Assembly (NCBI RefSeq): GCF_030272615.1
Contig: NC_081409.1
Span: 23,582,406 to 23,646,405 of the forward strand
Reading direction: 5' to 3'
Source: Cryptomeria japonica
Taxonomy: Eukaryota; Streptophyta; Pinopsida; Cupressales; Cupressaceae
Length of the DNA stretch: 64,000 nucleotides
The stretch's first letter is position 1. Each line of letters begins with the position of its first letter. Positions 36,006 to 48,500 of this stretch are shown in pieces. A program made the position numbers and the translations under genes. The notes under the pieces were generated by a model. The model saw only the letters and a list, made by a program, of their open reading frames with translations. It was not told where the DNA came from and ran no database searches.

Positions 36006-38620
36006 TGTTTTGGTTCCCAAAATGGACGACGAGTTTACACTACTACAAGGCAGAGACCAAGCTAATTTTCTCCAAATATCTATGGAGAGCCACCTCCAAC
36101 TATCAATATCTGTCAGGCTTGGACAAATAATAACAAGGATAGAAATTCCTTCTGCACTTTAGGCTTTGCAGGACTAGGGAGGCTGATCCCTTCAGTAAAA
36201 TCTCCTTCTCTCTACAATGATACTCAAGAACTTACTGAAACAAAGCAGATTATCTCATAATAAGACTCCACAGAAAGGGAGAATGCTCAAGGATGGAAAA
36301 TCCTTTAGTGATCCTCAACCTTAAGCTGGAGTATGAGAGAGGGTGGGATGACTTTCAAAAAATACATAAAACTTAGCAAATGATATTCTGATATTTATAA
36401 GATTCGTTCTAAGAAATCATAAAGAAGATAAACCAGAAGCTGAAAACCTAATGACATTTGCTAGCAAATACCAGTGCCTTATTCATTTGGGCTACAAAAT
36501 TTATGAAAAGTGTTACTGAAAATCTGATTAAATTTCATCTAATAGCTGGTCTAGCCTAAAACAATACTACCTTACAATATTGTTCTACTCACAATCCTTC
36601 ACTTGAACTGCTTATCAAATCCTATGGAAAGCCTTATTTTCTCTATAATCTCATCCAAGCATTTTAATTAACCCCTTGGACTAAAGCATTGAATTGAAGA
36701 ATACATACATCATAACAATGCAACAAACAAACGAAACCCTTGATCCCATTTGCTTAAAAGAAGATACAATCGCACACAGGAGAGTAAAGATTAGGAAAAT
36801 ATATTTGCATTAATATCATAAGCTATCTTTTATCAGATGATAGCCAACAAATTCAAATACATAATATCCCACTTGAAAAAGGGAGCTTGCAACTATTCTA
36901 TTACTTTTTTTCTCTGCAAAATAACATTATAGTCCTTGTTATTTCCTATGACTCTCTAGAACTACCTGGAACCTAACCCTACAGAACAGATCTATTTTAC
37001 AGAGATATTTCTCAAAAAATTCAAACCCTAACTAATGGAATTGAATTTCCTTTTATAGAAGACAAGGGAGCGACAAGCTTTAGGCAAAAAGACACTTGTT
37101 AACAGTAGATTCAAACCTTAGAGGCTATACACAATTCTGTTACAAAATATTCTTATCCACATGTTGATGTAGTGATGAGGTGGAACCAAAATCCTCAACC
37201 AATTTTTGGTAGAAATAAAAACACTTGAGTCGCGCTGATATCACCCTGACACTCTTGGATGGACCCCTAGATGCGTAGTTTTTTCCATAGCATTTCTCTT
37301 CTTGAAAAATAAAATAGATCTCGACATGAAACAAAACTTTCCCATAGAAATGGAGGAAAGTCTCCAGCCTTTATGCCCTGGATCAGAGAAAATGGAAAGA
37401 GGAACTTGTGGGTAAATAGGATTTGTTGAGAAGGCATTACAACATCCATGTTGTTGTATAGATGATTGGCTAATAATCCTCCCTCAAACAAATCCTTCTT
37501 TCAATTCCCCATGAGCTCCCTCTTGGAACACTCTGCTAACAAAAAGTAGAGTAAGAGCGGGGAATAGGCCCAGGGTAACTTTTCTTGAAAAAAAAAGGAT
37601 TTCGCACCCCCTCTAGCAATCTCCTGATCTTTCACAACCCCTCTGGAAATGAACAACATCATGCCAGAGAGTAATCATCCATCTAGTGTCACAAAATATG
37701 CAACAACTCCATCCATAATTCTATTCGGACAACATCCTCTCACTGATAAAGAATTGCTCTCAAAAAATGAATAAACTTGTATATGTTTCTACCCATTTTA
37801 TCATCTATCTAGTGAATTTATAATCATAATTCCTTTCAATGTGGTGGTACTAACCCATGTGAAGAATCATCATCATGATATCTTCTGCTCACCTTGTCAG
37901 CTATGGATTTCAGCAATCATGCCTACAACTCAAGACATCGCCATCTTCTAGGCCATCACTCCATTGCCACTTGCATGTGTTCACCTTATGTGAATGATTT
38001 TATTCTGATCTTATTTTTTCATGGGTGTACATTCATCTACTTTAGGATCTCTGCCAATAGACAAATCTATGAATTCATCAAATAAATCATGATCCATCAC
38101 ACTTGAACTGGAAGCTTATCCAAATCCTTTCACATCTCTAGGCTATCATCTTTGACTGTCTAATCAATCATGAATTGACAAGTCTGAATCCCATTAATTC
38201 TTCCTTTTCCCATGAGCTACAACCGGTGCCTCCAAAATCCCTCCTCACTTCTCATTTGAACCTCAACCGCAAATCTTATCCAACTTGGCAAATCTAACAG
38301 TCATTTCTTGCCAACTTAGCACTTTGACTTTCCATTTGTATCCATGATCCCACAAAATCCTGGCTGAACAGTGCCATATCATCCTTCGACCAAACTCCAT
38401 CAGCAACCTCTTTGTAGGTCTTCCTGATCAACCTAGGACACATGGCATCATCTTGTGATGCCATGATCTGTAATCTCCCTGGAACTTCCATCGCAGGAAT
38501 ACAAGGGTCGTCTGATCTATTCAATCTTTACCACTTTGCATACTGCCCATTAACTCTTCCAAGATATAAAAGTCGAGCACATTTTACCTTTGGACAAAAA
38601 ATTTCCATTCATTCTAAGCA
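36006..38620 (-). repeat. Element E right (5') LTR, uninterrupted
   Basis: About 2.6 kb, colinear with the three left segments. A minus-strand TATA box CTATAAAAGG is at 37058-37049, at the same relative place as 14427-14436. A short frame at 38524-38294 lies in the LTR and has no family resemblance. The right end is taken where homology with the left copy stops (ATTCTAAGCA). Confidence 0.85.
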
Positions 38621-39201
38621 TATGCAAATTGATGAGACTGTTACTAGATCAACATTTACCGCTTGCGAACCGGTAACAAAATTCTTTCGACCGATTACAC
38701 TGCTAACCCTGTTGGTTTCCATTGATAACACACATCACAATATCACGATGTTGCAGTCATTAAAATTCTTGCATCTTTGATACAAGGAAGTGCTAGCCAT
38801 TGGATCCATCCTATCTTTAGAAAACGGTCAGAGTACTTAGGATTCTTCGGACTTTAAGAAAATACAAGTGTGGGCATAAATATTTTAAAAGGAGACCGGT
38901 AATAAGAATGTTATGTGCATGACTTAGGGAAATTATTATTTCACAAACCGGTTGATCATCACTTAATGCTTAGGGAATAAGATGGCCCCAGTCACGGAAA
39001 GGGTACCCACGACTTTAAGTGGGAAAAAATTAACAATAAAATATATCAATGCTAGGGTTTTCTTCACAAAATGTAAGAAGTTTTGATAAACCCTAAACCC
39101 TAGACCTTGGATCGTTCACAAAGGATACAAGTAAAACCTGAAAAATCAATGTTTTGAGCTCAAAAATTGAAAATTTCATGCAATCAATTTCAAAGCTATT
39201 A
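38621..39201. other. Unassigned 580-bp segment between E and the copia 3' part
   Basis: No frame of interest and no match to other parts of the window noticed. ACCGGT-type words recur (for example near 38677, 38897 and 38947). It ends exactly where copia RT homology begins. Confidence 0.5.
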
Positions 39202-40228
39202 AATCACTGATGATGATATACTGATTGTTGAAGTATTTGTTGATGATATTATTTTTGGAGGTGAAGATAAATTATGCATAGAATTTTCTAAGAATATGGA
39301 GAAAGAATTTGAGATGTCTATGATTGGTGAGATGAAATTTTTCTTAGGTTTGCAGATTACTCAGACTGACAAAGGCATTTTTATCTGTCAAATTAAATAT
39401 GCTAAGAAATTATTGAACAAATTTGGTATGGGAGATTCTAAACTGGTAAGTACTCCTATGGTTACAAGTGAGAAATTGACAAGAAAAGATGTTTCTGTAC
39501 CAGTAAATCCTACAAGATACAAATCTATGACTAGAGGTCTGCTTTATTTGACTCAAACTAGGCCTGACATTATGAATGTTGTTTGTATTGTTTCAAGATT
39601 TCAAAGTGATCCTCAAGAAAATCATGAGATGGCGGTGAAAAGGATTTTTAGATACTTGCAAGGTACATCAGAATATGGCTTATGGTACCCTAAGGATGAT
39701 AACTTTACTTTATGTGCATATATAGATGCTGATTGGGCTAGAGATGTTGATGACAGGAAAAGTACTTCCGATGGAGCTTTCTTTCTTGGAAATAAGTTGG
39801 TTTCATGGATCAACAAGAAACAGTCATGTACTTCTCTATCTACTGCTGAAGCTAAGTATGTTGTTGTTGCTACTAATTGTACACAAGTTTTATGGATGAA
39901 GCAAATTTTGAAGGATATAAAGGTAGATTGTGATGTACCAGTAGTTATCCAGTGTGATAACTCTGCTGCTAGTGATATATCAAAGAATCCAATATTTCAT
40001 TCTAAGACAAAGCACATATCTATCAAGTATAACTTTTTGAAGGAGAAGGTGGAAGCAAATGAAGTTAGACTGGTTTATGTGAACACTAAAGAGAAGATTG
40101 CATATATTTTCACTAAACCGTTATCCAAGGAATCATCTGAGTACCTAAGAGATAGATTGGGAGTTTCTTCCCCTCTGGTAGAGACTCGATTGATGCAGTT
40201 TGGCATCAGTCTGACATGCACTATCTGA
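39202..40228 (+). pseudogene. Ty1/copia pol 3' part: RT C-terminus and RNase H
   Basis: A long open frame beginning inside RT at the same base where the 76-bp duplication of the left copia piece starts. It has F-V-D-D-I near 39235, then F-F-L-G-L-Q-I, S-T-P-M, and an RNase H with all acidic motifs visible: Y-I-D-A-D-W (39719 on), S-T-A-E-A-K-Y (39841 on) and Q-C-D-N-S-A-A. It ends at TGA 40226. There are no stops across more than 300 codons, but the 5' two thirds of pol are missing, so it is a truncated element. Sequence is very close to the left copia piece over the shared 100 bp. Confidence 0.93.
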
Positions 40229-40555
40229 GATACTATTCATTCTGACACTGATGTGGGATGCTACTGCTCAGGGGGAGTAGTAAGCTTTGAGATTCAGAGG
40301 CTTATGTTTTTGCTTTGATATTTCTGTTAGATTTTTGGCATTAATGTCAAAGGGGGAGATATATTGATATGAAAAAGATAAAGAAAATGATAAAAGTCAT
40401 AGGGGGAGAGATATGAAAAAGCAAAAGGGAAAGATATTTAGAGCTATATGCGGGTGATTGTTGGCTATCTTTCATAGGGGGAGACTTGTTTGGCATTTCT
40501 GGGTACTTAGATGTTTTTCACATCTATTGTTGCCATCAATGCCAAAGGGGGAGAT
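40229..40555 (+). promoter_or_regulatory. Copia 3' untranslated region with repeated polypurine tracts
   Basis: Five AGGGGGAG-type tracts, near 40270, 40350, 40405, 40480 and 40546. The last (CCAAAGGGGGAGAT) abuts the LTR and is the plus-strand primer. Confidence 0.85.
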
Positions 40556-41045
40556 TGTTGGCCATTTGGTGGAATTGATTATGTGTTACATTGATGTTTT
40601 GTCATTGATGTCAACACTAGCTATTTGGATGCTTTACCGACACCCTTTTGGTCCCAATAGGATGAGTGGTTTATGGTTAATTGGATCTAGTATGATCTAA
40701 TATAATCTCGTAATGGAATTGGCTAGTTCATGATACTTATACTCATATTTGGTCAGTTGGTTTTGGTCTGGTGATTGGATGATATCCTACTTGCTTAGAA
40801 GATTAGTTTCTGGTTCCAGTGAGGGTTTCACCAGCAGATCTTTTGGTGGAGATCTTTGATGAATTGCATAAGTGGTGTTGGTGTAGCTTCTGATAGAGTT
40901 TTAGGATGTTGTTGGTGATCATGTTTGAGACTTGACGTTTGGAGATCATTGATGAAGCATGTGGACCTATACTTGGTCCTGGTTGATCTAGGTTATGGAC
41001 CAAATTTAATGTAACATGTGGATAGGACCTATTGATGTATTTTCA
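40556..41045 (+). repeat. Copia 3' LTR
   Basis: About 490 bp, from TGTTGGCCATTTGG to TGTATTTTCA. The start is fixed by the polypurine tract. The end is inferred from the CA dinucleotide three bases before the LTR of element G, with no second LTR in the window to confirm it. Confidence 0.7.
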
Positions 41046-42066
41046 GGATGTCTTTGATGAATACTAAGAGGGGGGGTGAATTAGTATTCCTAACAATTTA
41101 ACCAAACTCTTGAACAATTTTACTGCAGACTGATATAGTAGTTTAGACAATAAACTAGTTAAAGCATAAACAAGCCAAATAGAAAATAAAGCATTCACCC
41201 ATAGTAGCACAATCACCATAACACAATATATTTTGATGTGGAAACCCAAATGGGAAAAACCACGGTGAGTAAAACTCATAAGTCAACTATCTACAAAATA
41301 GTAACCAGACCGATTAAGGCCTTACAATATTCTTCACCAGAATAAATCCTATTAGGAATCTAGATCTTTGTTAGGAGACAAGTCCTGTTAAAGACTACCC
41401 TGTTAAAGGATTTCAGATCCACACCTCTGAACCACCTTGTTAGAGGATTTACAATAGGCTTGGCTGGGCCTACCCGGTTAAGGGTTTCAGACTTGTTGAA
41501 GAGATTAGTAATAAACAAGTGAATGATCTAGAAAGTAGCACAAAATGCTTGATTAGATCCTTGATAGTTCTTTGTTAATGCATTGCAGCATTACTTAAGT
41601 CTTCTAATCTTTGCACTCACAATCTCTGTAGTGAGATACCCTTTTTCGCACATACCTAATCTATTCTATAAAACTTGCACACAACAACTTTGCAAAACCC
41701 TAAACATGATGTCCTCATATAGGAATCTGATTTCATGTCGGTCTAATAAGATTAGACTGCAATTTCCTAGGTACAGTGCATCTAGACACATTTGGTAACA
41801 CGACACTGAAATACCACCAAAGTTTCGGTAGATGATAACTCATCACACTTTACAATTATACTGGTTTAGCATAGTATACTGATTATTGATAAACAAAGAT
41901 TGGTAAACTAGAACATAGTGTTCCAATTGAAAAAAATTAACTACCACTAGGGGTGCTCATTCTGCTTGAGGTCTTCGGTCATTCTTTGATCGGTAAGCAT
42001 CTTTTGCAAAACATTGATAGTCTTCTACAAACAAAGACTATAAATTTAATGGCATATAGTACTAGT

Positions 42067-43702
42067 TGTGTGGGGGAAAAAGTGACACTAAGCAACATGC
42101 CCTAATCTCACTTTCAACCACACACTTGCGGAATACGAAAGAGCCTAGAGGTATCACACAATTGGCTACTTCTTTTTGTGGAAGAGAGAGCCATGGGCTA
42201 CCTATTAGGATTTCTATTCCTTTGTTGTAATTGAAAGATGAAATGATGCAAGTTCAATCCCTAACCCCAAAGTGCAAGTATGAACTAATAATGAGATTGC
42301 AGAATTGAACTTAAACAATGGAAAGCTGTAAACACAAGGACAAGACAAGAATGCAAATGCATACCCGGAGTTAAAATCTGACTGAAAATGTTCGGGACGG
42401 GGGCGCGGGTGCCACTGTCCTGAATCTGCCCCTAAAACTGCTCCGAAAACTGCTGTTTTGCACTCTGGAAAAGCTATCAAAAATGCTGAAAATGTTGTCT
42501 GTCAGGAGGACCAGGGCGCCCAGCGCCCCTGTCCTGGCAGGACCAGGGCACCCCACGCCCCTGTCCTGGTCTTCTGGGCTGAAACTTGGTGGGAAGGTCA
42601 GTCTCAGTCTGCTTCTCCCGGATCTGCAACCTGCGGTGTCGTCTGAGTCCCGAAACTTGCACTTATATCTGAAAAGGTGTTTGGGCGGCTATATAGGGTT
42701 TTGCCTTAGTCAAACCCCCGCTTCAGTGATTTCCACCTCCACGAATAGCCAAGTTGTATTGTAAAATGTATTGTGTGTGCAGACCTAGTGTGTGTGCAAG
42801 GTCCTTAAATGCAAGAAAACAAACTAGAGCAACCTAGAAAGTAAACCCTAATTGCTTGTAAATGATAATGTAAATGCTCTAAATCAAGATGCAAAGTGAT
42901 CTAAAGCATGAATAAAGGATATTTGAAGCTTATGCAAAGACATGAAAACAACATGAAATCATACCCAACCCTCAAGGGAGGAGTACAAGCCAATCTTCAG
43001 TCGGTAATCTCCTATTGTTCTTCAATGTCTCCCAAGCCCTAAATGGATGAATGAAATTGATAAATGCTTGATAGAAGGATGTTGAATGTTGTTGAAGTCT
43101 TCAAAGATCTTCTCTTTCGCTGCATATGAGGTCCTTGAAAACCAAAAATCGGATCCTTTCAAATGAAGAAAGAGAGCTCTTATATATGAAACCCTAGGTC
43201 TTAATTTCGTATTTTGGCCGACCTAGAGATTGAATATCCTGCCAATTTCTTGGGGTTAAGCTTTATTTTATGATTGGATCGTGCTCCTAAAATTTTGGGA
43301 AAAATGTCCGGGACCATGTGCACGGGCGCCATGGTCCCGACAACTTTTCACCAAATTTTCAGGGCCGTCGGATATGATGATTTTAGAGAGAATCCCGAAG
43401 TTACAGGTGATTTTGAGATGTTTTGACCCCGAAACCAAGCCCCCAAGTTCGGAATAGGGCTTAATTAGGGTTTTTGATTAAGTGATGTATTGGAGGAATA
43501 AAATGCGAAGGGCGCGCTTTAGTGAAAGGGGCCAACTTTATGATGTAGAGAATGATAAAATAGGACCTTAGACCTAATTAATTTAATTAATTAAGTGCTA
43601 AAGGGAAAATGCAATGCAAAATACAGAATGCGCCAAGGCGGGTGCTAAACTAGGTGTGAAATTGTACCACCCTAGCAAGTGCGTACAATTTACGACGCTA
43701 CA
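42067..43702 (-). repeat. Element B2 3' LTR
   Basis: Aligns end to end with 48896-50531; by eye about a dozen substitutions in the first ~420 bp. It has a GC-rich double unit at 42505-42568, a CTATATAG TATA box near 42690 (minus) and a CGGGCGCCATGGTCCCGAC core near 43324. Confidence 0.95.
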
Positions 43703-45518
43703 TTTAGCCCCCACTTTAGCGGTCATATGAACACTACGTGCATATGCAAGCTAAAGTACAGAAAAGTAAACATTATTTGAAAAAGGATATATCCATAAGT
43801 CTGTCGAACGAAGCCCCCAGCGGTATCTGCAGTACACAGTTAGGAACCGCACCCTACAAAACACACGTTAGATCACAAAATCACCTAATGCTTACTAAGG
43901 AAGGTGATGAAAATTCGAGGGTAGCTATATGCCCCCCCCTGTTTCGGCTTGCTAATTTTAGTGAGTTGAAACAGGGTATCATGTTTACCCCTTCGAATTG
44001 TTAAAGAAAATTGATGACAAATGCTCACAAGAAGATTTGATATGAGATCAAAAACTAATGGAGAATCATTTGGTAAGAAAGAGGACTAAATCTCAATTCC
44101 AACACAACAAAGAGTGTGAGGATTTGAGAGTTCTCTAACACAAGATGAAGGATGTAAATGGAAACAAAATGCAAAGAGAAGAAAAGAAAGGAAAAAGGCA
44201 TGAATACACACATTGGTGATCCATGAGAAGAATAGTGAGAGAGAAAACATGGACTTCTCACCCCTAGATCTTGTCTAGGTGATCCATGAGAAAAGGACAT
44301 GGAAAACTAGCCCCTAGAGTCTATCTAGGTGATCCATGTAAGGGAGGAGAGTGAGAAAGTCTAGCCTTATGCCGCTAGTTCCACTCAACCTCGTGCATGT
44401 GTGTGTAAGGGAGGTTAGAAGCACCTCACAGGAGTCTATGCCCGAGTATGCTACAACCTGTATATGTATAATACAAAAGCGTGACATCTCGCTCTAAGAG
44501 TCTGTGCCCTGGTTCCGAGAATAATCACCTTGCATAAAAGAAAAATGGAGACATCTCACTCTAAGAGTCTGTGCTCTGGTTCCGAGAATGACCCATTGCT
44601 CAAAAAGTGTAATGTTTATGTCATAAGCAAAGTAGAACAAGGATACCTACCTTCATCACAAAAGAAGATACCCCAAAAAATGCAACAATGTCATAGATCC
44701 AAGCAAGAGAGTTTTACACTCCTTAAGCAAGGATAAGATAGTTGAAAAGGGATATCTTGTAGTATGTGTAAAGGAGATCCTTAGAGGAGAAGAGATCTTT
44801 GTACAAAAGACACCTATCCCCAAGAGGAATTGTCTTAGACAAATATAACATCTTCTAGAATAAGACAAAGAAGAGAATAAGAATGCAATACTTCCTTCTT
44901 TTGCGAGGTGAAAGTGATTCTTAATGAAGGATGACGCTCTTTTTAACCCAATTGGGAGAGTGAATTCATTATGGATGTATTTTACCAAGTGCAAAAGAGG
45001 TTGTAGTCAAGGACTTACACCTCTTGTAAGAGAGAATCCTTGAACAAACAACAACAAATGCATACAAGGAATAACATCAAGTAATAAAGTTCACACCATC
45101 CACGAAATAGGAAAAAGTGGATCCTTAGATAAAATAAGGAAAGATCATTGCCTCAATGAGAAGGACTTACACAATCTTCTAGGGAGAGATTTGGACATAA
45201 GCAAAAGAAGAGATGTATGAAATCACTCTTGTCGCCATAGGAACAAGAAAATTAGGCTATTATGTTGCTTCAAAAATATGATTGCACTTGAAATTGTACC
45301 ATCATGAATGACAATGAGCCCCCAGTAAATGAGCTACCAATGTCACATAATGATGAGCAACATAACAGCCATTAATGTTATTTAAAGACATGATAGATTG
45401 AATGAGGTATTTGAATATGACATGCTAAATGCTCAAATATAAGTGAGATCAAAAACATGTGTAAAATGATAAAAATTGAACAAGAAAAGTCACAAGAAAT
45501 CTTAGGAGAGGGATGAGT
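43703..45518. other. Element B2 region between ORF and 3' LTR
   Basis: Polypurine tracts at 43703-43717 and 43925-43945 on the minus strand match B1. Where B1 has the PMD gene, B2 has decayed short repeats: GGTGATCCATGAG near 44215, 44278 and 44328, and a 67-bp pair at 44484/44551 beginning ACATCTCRCTCTAAGAG. No coding domain is seen. Confidence 0.7.
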
Positions 45519-48500
45519 TTAATTTATTAGAGCCTTATCCTTGGAGGAAAGGACTTTATGATGAATAGGAAATAAAGATTCATAAGTGGATTTAGAAATT
45601 TGAGGGGAGTCATAAAGAGATTTGTTCATCGCCAAGATTTCCTTATGAAGGGAATGAGAGTTGATAGAAGTAGAAGATGATTTAGTTGAAGTGAGATCAT
45701 CATCACTACTAAATATAGCATTCACATTGAGAGATGGTCTTTTAGATGCTTTGGTACGTTTGCAGGGATTATAGCTGAGTCCAAAGGCATAATTGTGAAA
45801 ATTAGTCTCTAGAGGAACTTTTATCCCTTGTTCATGAACGCCACAACCATTTCCATGATACCCATGCTTAGCAAAAATGCGAAAACCACGACCATAACGA
45901 TCAGCCATTTCAGGAAGAGAAGGTGGTTTTTCATAAGACAAAGAATCAAACTCTTCATAATTAGAGGTGTGAGGAGAAGAAGTTTGAGAAGCGGCCACAA
46001 AATTATTACTCATAGGTTCAAGTAAGACTAATTGATTTCTAGTTTCTTCATTCTTTTTACCTTTAAGATCTCTAGGAGGAACCCTATACTCACCTACAAA
46101 GGTGGGATTAAAGTCAAGGGATCCCCAATCGTCTTCTGCGAGAACCTTCTCAGGATCAAAAGCCTTTTCATGTGTAAACTCAAGTCGAGAAGGATCTTCT
46201 TCAGGAGCTTTAGACTCATCCAAAGAATTTTGATTATTAGAGGGTGATGATTCACCCATAGGTATCTTGTTCAAAGAGTCATTACTAGAAGAGGAAGGCT
46301 TAGAAGAACTCCCTTTGGAAGTAGATGTTTGCAAACAAGCTTGAAAATTAGTATCACCTATCAAGGTATATGTCTTATTGTTGTAAATAAATTTAACTTG
46401 TTTATGCAATGTAGAGGGGACAGCTTGCATACTGTGAATCCAAGGCCTCCCTAATAACAAGTTGTATGTTAGATTTCCCGACATAACATGGATAGGAGTA
46501 GGCAAAGTAATAGGTCCCACTGTGATGGGTAAGGTGATAATACCTAATGAAGATTTAGCCACATTATCAAAGCCTCGAATGGGACGAGAGTCAGGCTCAA
46601 TAAGGGATGTATCCACATTCATCTTATGCAATAGATTAATGCTACATACATTAAGACCAGAGCCATTATCTACTAGTGTTTGTCTTATAGCCATGTCATT
46701 TATGATAACCACAATCATCAAGGGATCATATTGTTGTTGAATTTCACTAGTAGGCAACTCATCTTGGGTAAACACAATTTGAGCTTTAGGATTCATCACA
46801 GAGTTAACTAAAGATGCTATATTACTAGATGTATTCGGTGGAGGAACATTCAGATCTTTCAAGGCATCTTGTAACATTCCATGATGAGCGGAAGAAGTTT
46901 GGATCAAATCCCAAAGGGATATCTTAGTAGGGGTAGCTTTAAGTTGTTCTATGAGATCATATTCCTTACCAAGAACTTGTGAAATACGTGGAGCTTGTGG
47001 AAGAATAGGTTGGGAAGGAGGAAGCGAAGTGGGGATAACTGGAGGAGGATTAGGTTGCCTATTGTTTCTTGTGTTATAGGTATGGGCAACCGCATGATAA
47101 CTCTCTCTAGTCAATTGCTTAGCATACTCATAAGGGCTCTTAGAGGAATAACCTCCTTGCACAGTAATAATAGGTTTCTTAGGAGTGCAAAAAGAATAAT
47201 TAGCATAACCACCTTGAACCACTAAGATAGGCTTATTTAAAGGTTGAGAATTTTGAGAAGGACAAGCACCTTGGATAGTGAAGAGAGGTTTGTTAGGTAT
47301 TTCATTCACACGTATCAAATTGATTGAGGATGGTTCAGAGGAATGAACAAAATTGTTGGAAGAATTTTTGATAGTCTTCTCTTGCACTAAAATCTCATCA
47401 CAGATTAAATCAATTTTAGGAGAGAGACAAGGGGTAGGCATTGATGTTCTAGTAGGAAGAGTAATACTAGGAAAGGTCATATCATCCTTTATCATCGTAG
47501 GATCTACATGGGGAATAAACTCTCTAGGAGAAAGATCAACATTACTCTCTAAAGTCTCACTTTTGAGAGGGAGATCTTTGAAAGACATGTTAACCATCTT
47601 GCTTTGAACTAGGGTTTCCTTATGAGTAGAACCAAGTTGAGGAGAGGGAGATGCTTTATTTTTAGAGGGAGAATAATTGAGATTCAAGGAAGGTGAGAAA
47701 CTATCAAGGGAGAGAGAATAATCTACACCTTCTTCTAATGGTTCATCCCAAATAGTGAGGTTGTTGAAAGGAATGTTTGAAGTATTGTCAATTTCAGGAG
47801 AGGAGATAACATTGTTTATTAATTCCTCATCCTTAGAAGGGAGAGAATCAATAGATGTGTTAAACTCATCCTCTTTCCTCAAAATATGTTCAATATGATC
47901 TTTAGGGGAGAGAGAATTAAGGAAAGTGCTTATTATTTCATCTTCTTTCTCTAAGGGATGCTTATGGGTAAGACAAACTTTAGGAGAAGGGTAAGCATTT
48001 ATCATTAATTCATCATCTCTAGTGGGAATTTTGTTAGAAAAGGAAATGCCATCAATAGGAAATGTAAGGATAATGTCATCTTCTTGCACAAAAGGATCCT
48101 CATGAAGGGAGTGTTTTTTAGGAGGAACATGAACATATTTCTCCCAAGATTCATGCTTAGGAAGGAGATCTTTGAAAGAAGTGTTCATAACCTCTTGTTG
48201 CACTAACATGCCCCCATTGGAAGGACCAACTTTAGAAGAAAATAAGTCAATATCCATCAATACCTTTTCACTTAGAGAGGCATCATGTAGGGAAGGTGAA
48301 GTATCATTAAGAAAGGTGTTTATGATATCATTCTCTTCCTCTAGGATAGCTAGATAGGAAGAGCACATTTTAGGAGAGTTGTCAAGATCACTCTTAAAGT
48401 CTTCATCCTTAGAGCATGGGAGAGTCTCAAAGGGATTGTTAGCAACTCTTTTAGGCACTAAAATGTTGTTATAGATGGGGGGAGGTTCTTTAGGAGAAGG

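Larger units (their letters stand above)
2299..38620 (-). mobile_element. Element E: long-LTR retrotransposon with nested insertions
   Basis: Two copies of a roughly 2.6-kb sequence bracket this interval. The left copy is cut into 2299-2636, 13753-14784 and 27502-28712 by elements A and B1; the right copy is continuous at 36006-38620. A primer-binding-like motif lies just inside the right copy, which fixes the orientation as minus with the 5' LTR on the right. What remains of E's interior is a leader of about 0.6 kb (about 35.4-36.0 kb); the rest is replaced by D/F material. No E coding domain is recognisable. The left end begins TG and joins copia RT, but I could not find a convincing target-site duplication at the right end, so the right border is approximate. 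Confidence 0.7.

Noticed and set aside
2299-38620. Target-site duplication of element E
   Set aside because: ATGTA before 2299 has no convincing match after 38620; not claimed.
39086-39103. Two telomere-like AAACCCT units
   Set aside because: Only two units in an AT-rich stretch; AACCCTAA words are common throughout these LTRs.
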